From Neckera pumila (lineage: Eukaryota > Streptophyta > Bryopsida > Hypnales > Neckeraceae): 64,000 nt of DNA. Made by a program: the position numbers and the translations under genes. The DNA is taken from assembly GCA_963969595.1 (NCBI GenBank), contig OZ018409.1, positions 18,570,975-18,634,974 of the forward strand, given 5' to 3'. This document shows, one piece after another, positions 61,281 through 64,000 of this stretch. Under the pieces are notes generated by a model. The model ran no database searches. It saw only the letters and a list, made by a program, of their open reading frames with translations, and was not told the DNA's origin. The first letter of the stretch is position 1; the number at the start of each line of letters is the position of its first letter.

Positions 61281-62790
61281 TTAACCCCTAAGCATTCCAA
61301 TGTCCATTTTTTGGACATTTAACAGATTGAAACTCTTGTATTTTTTTTTTCTGCTTAGATGAAAGTCGTACTAATTTATGGAGATACTTTATCAAGTTGT
61401 TGTCCTATCTAATGGTTGGATTTGGTATAACAAGAATACATGTTTTTCTAAAATTTCAAATGTAGAACTATGTCAAGTGGTTGACCAAGCCAAGATTGCA
61501 TTGACTCTAGTTCAAAATTGGATTTACAAAAATGAGGTCATAGAAGTTAACCCCTAAAGGTCAAAGACTATGTTTTCATCAAAATCGCTCCAAAACTGCC
61601 ATTTCTAATACCAGTGCCAAATTTAAAAAAATAACATTTTTGGAAAAATATAACTGTAGGATCTTGTATTAAACTAGTTTGAAAAGTTGTGAAAAAAAAA
61701 CTCGGAAATTTCCACTGTGTGGATTGCGAGATAATAGCGTTAGAATTGACAAATATCATTTTTTTTCCCTGCAAAAATCTGGGCAGCTGCACTTCACAAG
61801 GTCACATTTGTATGAAAAAATGTCCAAAGTGGTGGTTGCTATTTGGATTCATCCTTCAAGGCAAGTTGGCTACATGCTTGAAAATTTTCAGATCATTTGG
61901 AAATGTACAACATTTAGGAAAAAAATAATAAGTAGAAAGAGGTAGAGAATGATACAAAACACTAAATTGTTAAGAACTTTGATATAGAATTGAAAAATGC
62001 CAATCCCAACGGTTATAATGTTGCAATAAACAACCTACATCCATTGTTTTAATTTTTTTTAAACATTAAGAATTGTGTTAAATAAAGGACTTCAAAGTTT
62101 ATTTTAGAGTAGAGATTCTTTAACTACCCTCAAACTAAGAATCCTCATGACTTTTAACTCATTGGTTCAAATGGAATGATTTAAAAGCTTTACATGTACA
62201 TATAAACTTAAAGAACCAATTTCAAATTTTAATTAAAAAAAAAAAAATTAATGTTTTTTTAGCTGCCCAAGTTGCCCGCCAACCAATGAAAATGACAGAT
62301 CATGCAATACTTTTTACCCATGTAGTCAAAAGTTATGAAAATTGTTGGGTCTTAAAGCTACTCCTCGGGCACTTCTTGTATAAAAATTTGAGGGAAAAAA
62401 ATAAAAGATTCCATTCGTTGTGACTTGTCCAAAATTGCTATGTTGTCAAAAATGGTGTTTGATCCTTTAGGATTAAGAACACAAAAAGTTCAAGAATTCA
62501 CTATGTCAAGAGAACCTCCTTTCAAATCCATTACAACAAACTTTACTCCAAAAAATAAATATTTTTCTTGTAATCAAATTTAGAAGCAATTTTGAAATTT
62601 TTTGTTCAAAATTTATAGGAAAATATGGGTGATAGCATTGGTCTATCTAACCACACGGATAGAATCTTTAATTCAAAATCTACAGCTTTTGTCTATACCT
62701 CAATTCCAAAATATTCTTCCTAATAGTACTTTATGACAATTTTTCTCATATCGCAAATTCTAGAGAGGACTCTGGACGTTTAGGGGTTAA
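61281..62790. mobile_element. TTAA-target element, third family, split by a nested insertion
   Basis: The outer ends TTAACCCCTAAGCATTCCAA and GGACGTTTAGGGGTTAA are inverted repeats with TTAA at each side. The halves 61281-61546 and 62477-62790 flank a 930-bp subfamily B element. Confidence 0.8.
61547..62476. mobile_element. TTAA-target element, subfamily B (930 bp), nested
   Basis: The ends are TTAACCCCTAAAGGTCAAAG and TGATCCTTTAGGATTAA. The interior matches 49533-50466 (CTGTAGGATCTTGTA, AAAATGTCCAAAGTGGTGGT, CAAGTTGGCTACATGCTTGA). It is non-coding. Confidence 0.9.
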
Positions 62791-62791
62791 C

Positions 62792-63561
62792 TTAACCCTG
62801 GAACGCCATTCTGTGGCGTTTCAATGACAATATTGTTTCGCTAAGAAGAGTTCAAAAGCATTTTTTCATCCTCCTTTTCCTTGTTGACCTTTCACATTGG
62901 ATTGTGAAGAATATCCAATTGAGTTTGTTCTCTTCCCAATTTTTGTCTTTATAGAAATGAGAAGCTATTAAGAAAAATGGATCACAAAATATGCTATTTT
63001 AGAGTATTTTGGGAACTTGTTTCTCCTTGCTTTAAATATGAAATTTCTCCATAAAAATGATATTTTTGAGTTTGAGTCAAACTAACAAAATGAAGGTCAT
63101 CTACTCTAGTTTCTACTCCAATTTGAATTTCGAAAAAATTCCTAATATTGCATATTTTATTGCATATTTTATTGCATATTTTATTGCAATTTGGACATTG
63201 GGTGTATTTTCAATGTTTATTATTTTTAATTATAGAATGACATGGAAATTGAATTTACACCACGATGTTTGACATTGTGATATATACATATGGTGAAATT
63301 TTCAGATTTTCTTAAAATTTTTTCTATTTCATATGATTTTTCTTCACTTTTTCTTCAAAAATTCTTTAAAAAATCAATTAAAAATTTAATTTTCCACCCA
63401 AAAAATTTAAATTTTTTTTGAAGTAAAGAAGACATGTACTTTCATCTCTGAAAATTAAGTATAAAATTTTTCATACATATCTAGTTGCAAAATGGTAGCA
63501 AATTGAGTGATGGACAGTGAGGTTTGAAATCAATGGTCATGGGTCCATCGTTTAGGGTTAA
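62792..63561. mobile_element. Probable TTAA-target element (770 bp), abutting the previous one
   Basis: The left end TTAACCCTGGAACGCC and the right end CATCGTTTAGGGTTAA are imperfect inverted repeats with TTAA at each side. It begins one base after the end of the preceding element. No second copy is in the window, so this call is weaker. Confidence 0.5.
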
Positions 63562-64000
63562 TATGTTGGCGTCCGTCCGGGTAAAAACTTTCAGTTCCCT
63601 GACTAGTTCCCTCCCATTTTCGTTAAACAACTGTAACTGGCCTCGTTCCCTGCCATGCACTCTTTTGCAGGCCCCAGCACCGTCGGACCACTGCACTGCA
63701 GTCAGCACGCCAGCCTCGACCCTCCGGCACGTCGGCGACGGTCCTTCCTTCCCCTCGACGTCGTCTCTCTGTCGCTCTTCCGCGAGCTTCTCCAAAATAA
63801 ATCTCCTTTATTACGATCCCAACGATGATGTTCAGCGATCCCAACAACGATAAGCCTGGCTCCCCACTTTGGTGTTCCGCCAGCATTTGCTGCTGTCGTT
63901 CCAACATTCGAACCAACTCCTCGGCAACCCCCCTCCTCCCATTATTCACCACTGACGAAGCTCAAGCTCCGTGCAGGAGCTCCCCATGCTAGCTTCCACT
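63562..64000. other. GC-rich, CpG-containing edge, unrecognised
   Basis: Composition changes sharply to gene-like at about 63565. Frames of about 105-110 codons are open on both strands (63524-63853 +, 63623-63952 -, 63481-63795 -). The minus-strand one contains LVRMLERQQQMLAEHQ, reminiscent of low-complexity gag-like or coiled-coil text. No family is recognisable, and the window ends here. It could be a gene start, a decayed retroelement or a mobile-element edge. Confidence 0.3.

Noticed and set aside
63623..63952. Possible retrotransposon gag on the minus strand
   Set aside because: Only a Gln/Glu-rich stretch suggests it; there is no zinc knuckle, protease or primer-binding site, and the window ends.

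Overview
The window reads as nuclear DNA of a land plant, most likely an early-diverging one with swimming sperm (moss, liverwort or similar). Three genes are typical plant housekeeping or nutrition genes with canonical GT-AG introns: a PP1 phosphatase catalytic subunit, an NAR2/NRT3 nitrate-transport partner and an SWD2/WDR82-like WD40 protein. A fourth is a cAMP-dependent protein kinase (PKA) regulatory subunit, a family absent from flowering plants as far as I know. The species cannot be named from sequence alone. The rest is AT-rich and full of non-autonomous transposable elements; no intact transposase or reverse transcriptase was recognised.

Layout. 1-2240: repeats, including a PIF/Harbinger-like MITE. 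3557-5122: PP1 (+), behind a GC-richer leader. 7313-8502: NAR2/NRT3-like gene (+), whose frame appears broken three times. 9.5-27.9 kb: repeats, with two TTAA-flanked elements, a 375-bp (TTTA)n tract, a tandem duplication, several foldback elements and a CACTA element. 28016-31494: nine-exon PKA regulatory subunit (+). 31.6-39.4 kb: a Mutator-like MITE, TTAA elements, a second CACTA element and a long inverted repeat. 39449-43252: ten-exon SWD2-like gene (+). 43.7-44.7 kb: three LINE tails and the second copy of the Mutator-like MITE. 45-64 kb: more TTAA elements, three of them nested inside other TTAA elements, minisatellites and MITEs, then an unexplained GC-rich edge.

Two things stand out. 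First, the PKA regulatory subunit has an RI-type pseudosubstrate (RRVGVSAE), two cAMP pockets with the invariant Glu and Arg, and no visible dimerisation/docking domain. Second, a family of about 930-bp elements begins TTAACCCCTAAAGG and sits at duplicated TTAA targets. Two paralogous empty sites inside this window demonstrate the duplication. This resembles piggyBac-type (or Sola3-type) transposition, which I do not know to be established in land plants.

The four genes show no operon-like link. PP1 and SWD2-like proteins are general nuclear/cytoplasmic regulators, NAR2 serves nitrate uptake, and the PKA subunit would be a cAMP sensor whose catalytic partner is not in the window.
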